DNA of 8,465 nucleotides from a candidate division CSSED10-310 bacterium (GTDB taxonomy: Bacteria > CSSED10-310 > JAFGDC01), in assembly GCA_016932295.1 (NCBI GenBank), contig JAFGDC010000326.1:1-8465 (forward strand), given 5' to 3'. Below, in pieces: positions 6,930-8,465 of the stretch. Below the pieces are notes generated by a model. That model made no database searches. It saw nothing but the letters and a program-made list of their open reading frames with translations, and was not told where the DNA came from. Position 1 is the stretch's first letter. Each line of letters begins with the position of its first letter. A program made the translations under genes and the position numbers.

Positions 6930-7850
6930 GTGAGTGGCCACGATCCGGCGGGGAAAACTGTCGATAAACGTCCGATGAAGTGTGTATTGCTACACGTGGC
7001 GGCTGCGGATCATCGTCTATGTTCTGCCGGCTCGCGACCCGGCTGATCAGGCCGGGATGATTGGTGTGAGAGAGTCGCAATGTCCGCGGGTTACATGGGT
7101 GAAGGTCATTTCCATACGTTCCAGACCTGATGTCGTGACGGTCGCTACCAGTTGATTGGTTCGATGAACAACCCGGAAGGCTCGTTCTTCCGGTTGATTC
7201 CTCTCTTTTTTTCAGTGTGGTGTTCGGATAGGCTGACGTTCGGAGGGCGATTCCTCGCTTTCCGGATACTGCATTGCATCCAGGTGGTCATCACCTGCTT
7301 GTCGGCGTGCGCGCACCCGTTGCCATGCGAAGGTGTGGACTCGTCCGCGCACGTTGGCGCGGTTGGCTGCCGGGTCACCACTCGATGAGATGAAAACGAT
7401 ACGGATGTTTTCAGTGCCGGTGTATCCGGTGGCATGACTATTCCTGGGGGGAATCGGGAGATCGCCGTAGCGGCAGTGTGACCCGCGGTGGTGCTGAATG
7501 AACCTGGCATCTGGCTGAAACCTCCCAACATGCTCGCTGTGTTTTATTCGATCTGGTCCTGCTTACTTCAGGATCATACTCTCGACTGCCTATTCTCAGG
7601 GTACGGATAACAGCGCGGCAATTCAAGTAAAAGGGAGTTCGAAACGCAAATGCCTGAGCCTTCTATTGATTTTGATGGGAGAGTGCCGAAGGGAAGGTGT
7701 GGCTGTTTTTCTACACCGCTTTGAATGACGCGGGAGGTGTGAATGCATGGCACAATGGATAGCGGGGCGTTGATCGCCGGTGAAAGACCAAGAGGATGCC
7801 TTGCCGGCTGGCCGAAGTACCTGGCTCACAAGGTTAGTCTTTGAATTCTT
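6930..7850. other. Long gene-poor intergenic region
   Basis: No frame in this stretch shows a recognisable domain. The longest minus-strand frame (7145-7531, 128 codons) is Ser/Thr/Pro/His-rich, has no good RBS and gives no family match by eye. The region contains a + strand terminator-like hairpin (7169-7212), a GGTGT/ACACC hairpin near 7700-7720 and a 33-codon frame with a good SD at 7743-7844. It could hold a non-coding RNA or a decayed gene, but neither is proven. Confidence 0.5.
7169..7212 (+). terminator. Terminator-like hairpin with T7 tract, no gene upstream
   Basis: CAACCCGGAAG (7169-7179) pairs with CTTCCGGTTG (7187-7196), giving 10 bp with one bulged C and a 7-base loop. T-rich sequence follows and ends in seven T (7206-7212). 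This is the best U-tract terminator in the window on the plus strand. No plus-strand protein gene precedes it: the nearest neighbours are the minus-strand DUF937 gene and its palindrome cluster. Confidence 0.5.
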
Positions 7851-7852
7851 TC

Positions 7853-8033
7853 AGAGGCGAGGGACCGCGTGGCGCCGGCGGAGGGAGCGCGTGGCGCCAG
7901 CCGCGCCCTGGTTCTCGCGGCGGGCCCCGCCGCGCATCGTGCAACCGGTCGCGCCTGCCAGGGTGTGAACAGGAGGAACCAGTGAGGTGATCATCGATAA
8001 GAGGCGAGGTACTGTTAAAACGTTATAACACTT
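7853..8033 (+). repeat. Dispersed structured repeat, copy C (165-bp core 7869-8033)
   Basis: This is the other long copy. It has one 22-bp unit (7867-7888) and a terminal half unit, preceded by a more degenerate unit. The hairpin is CGCGGCGG (7916-7923), loop GCC, CCGCCGCG (7927-7934). CCCTGG (7906-7911) can pair with CCAGGG (7958-7963), or CTGGTTC (7908-7914) can pair with GAACCAG (7976-7982). AGGAGG lies at 7971-7976 and the 3' end is CGTTATAACACTT. The 10-mer AGAGGCGAGG occurs both at the left edge (7853-7862) and inside the right part (8000-8009). A start at 7853 is a guess; homology with copy A is solid only from about 7858. Confidence 0.85.
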
Positions 8034-8224
8034 GACGCGGGGATTCGTTTGGCCGGCCGGTTTCGGGCGGATCCAGAGGCACGGGGGGAGCGGAAACGAT
8101 TGACGGGCGGCGGCCCATATGGTACTCATTGTTCAGTCACCTACAAAAACAGTGGAAAAAATCCCGCGGGTTGCGTTTCGAGTTGAGTGACATGCTCTCT
8201 GAAGGATCACTGAGAGGATTGGTC

Positions 8225-8465
8225 ATGACAAGAGAAGTTATCGGATTTCTTCAGTTCGTGATGGCAGTGGTGCCTGGTACGGTCATTGCGCGTTCTCCGC
8301 TAGCGGATCTCCGCCGGTATGCCAGGCGCTCATCCAAAGGCCTGAGCAATCACCGGCTCGTCCCGCCATCCGAAACCCGGACCATCGACCGCCTGCGGGA
8401 TAAATGGCAGCCTGATGGTTCAGCGTTGTCCGCAGCCGATTTCCGTTACACCTGCCCCGAATCGA
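8225..8465 (+). CDS. 5' part of an unrecognised protein, runs off the window
   Basis: A frame starting ATG at 8225 stays open for 80 codons to the window edge. It begins MTREVIGFLQFVMAVVPG, then has an Arg-rich stretch (about 27-43) and ends DFRYTCPES. A weak SD-like GAGAGGA lies about 6 bases upstream. An in-frame ATG at 8192 has no SD, and the frame is open back to 8036, so the start is not certain. Codons look ordinary for a GC-rich genome (many C/G third positions, few rare codons in the second half). I do not recognise the family. A hydrophobic stretch at 5-21 is too short and weak to call a signal peptide. It is transcribed away from the repeat copy C, 190 bp downstream of its end. Confidence 0.5.
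   Translation, partial: MTREVIGFLQFVMAVVPGTVIARSPLADLRRYARRSSKGLSNHRLVPPSETRTIDRLRDKWQPDGSALSAADFRYTCPES

Noticed and set aside
7145..7531. A 128-codon minus-strand frame
   Set aside because: Composition is rich in Ser, Thr, Pro, His and Cys, as expected of translated non-coding GC-rich DNA. There is no RBS and no recognisable motif.

Overview
The window comes from a GC-rich bacterium with a Gram-negative style of envelope biology. Two genes end in the same tail: a long Thr/Pro linker, one hydrophobic helix and a basic C-terminus. This resembles the IPTL-CTERM / PEP-CTERM class of envelope-sorting signals. Such tails, a 1203-residue multidomain amidase and a DUF937 protein are typical of environmental phyla with large genomes, but the sequence does not let me name the phylum. 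No tRNA, rRNA, CRISPR array, transposase or phage gene is visible.

Layout. Bases 1-287 (+) are the 3' end of a secreted or anchored protein, followed by a strong hairpin terminator (311-342). An AT-rich gene-free stretch follows and holds a decayed repeat copy. Bases 783-1628 (-) encode an orphan ParB/Spo0J-like protein with an N-terminal AT-hook-like patch and its own promoter and RBS. Bases 1966-5577 (-) encode a secreted cell-wall amidase: signal peptide, GerMN-like domain, Amidase_3 split by a golvesin/CBM-like insert, FN3, a GATase-like domain, a PPC-like domain, a TPT linker and the C-terminal anchor. Bases 5580-6250 and 6930-8220 are intergenic and carry a dispersed repeat family. Between them lies a DUF937 gene (6272-6856, -). 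A partial + strand reading frame starts near 8225 and runs off the window.

The most unusual element is the repeat family. There are two 165-bp copies (5711-5875 and 7869-8033, about 92% identical with no indels), a truncated copy (5981-6111) and a probable degenerate inverted copy (about 555-604). The copies begin with a variable number of 22-bp units centred on GGCGCC. They continue with a GC-rich hairpin, two mutually exclusive pairings and a Shine-Dalgarno-like AGGAGG that has no convincing ORF after it. All copies lie between genes.

Functionally, the partial first protein and the amidase are probably exported and anchored by the same C-terminal route. The ParB-like and DUF937 genes appear to be separate transcription units. 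I see no evidence that the genes form one operon or a defence island.
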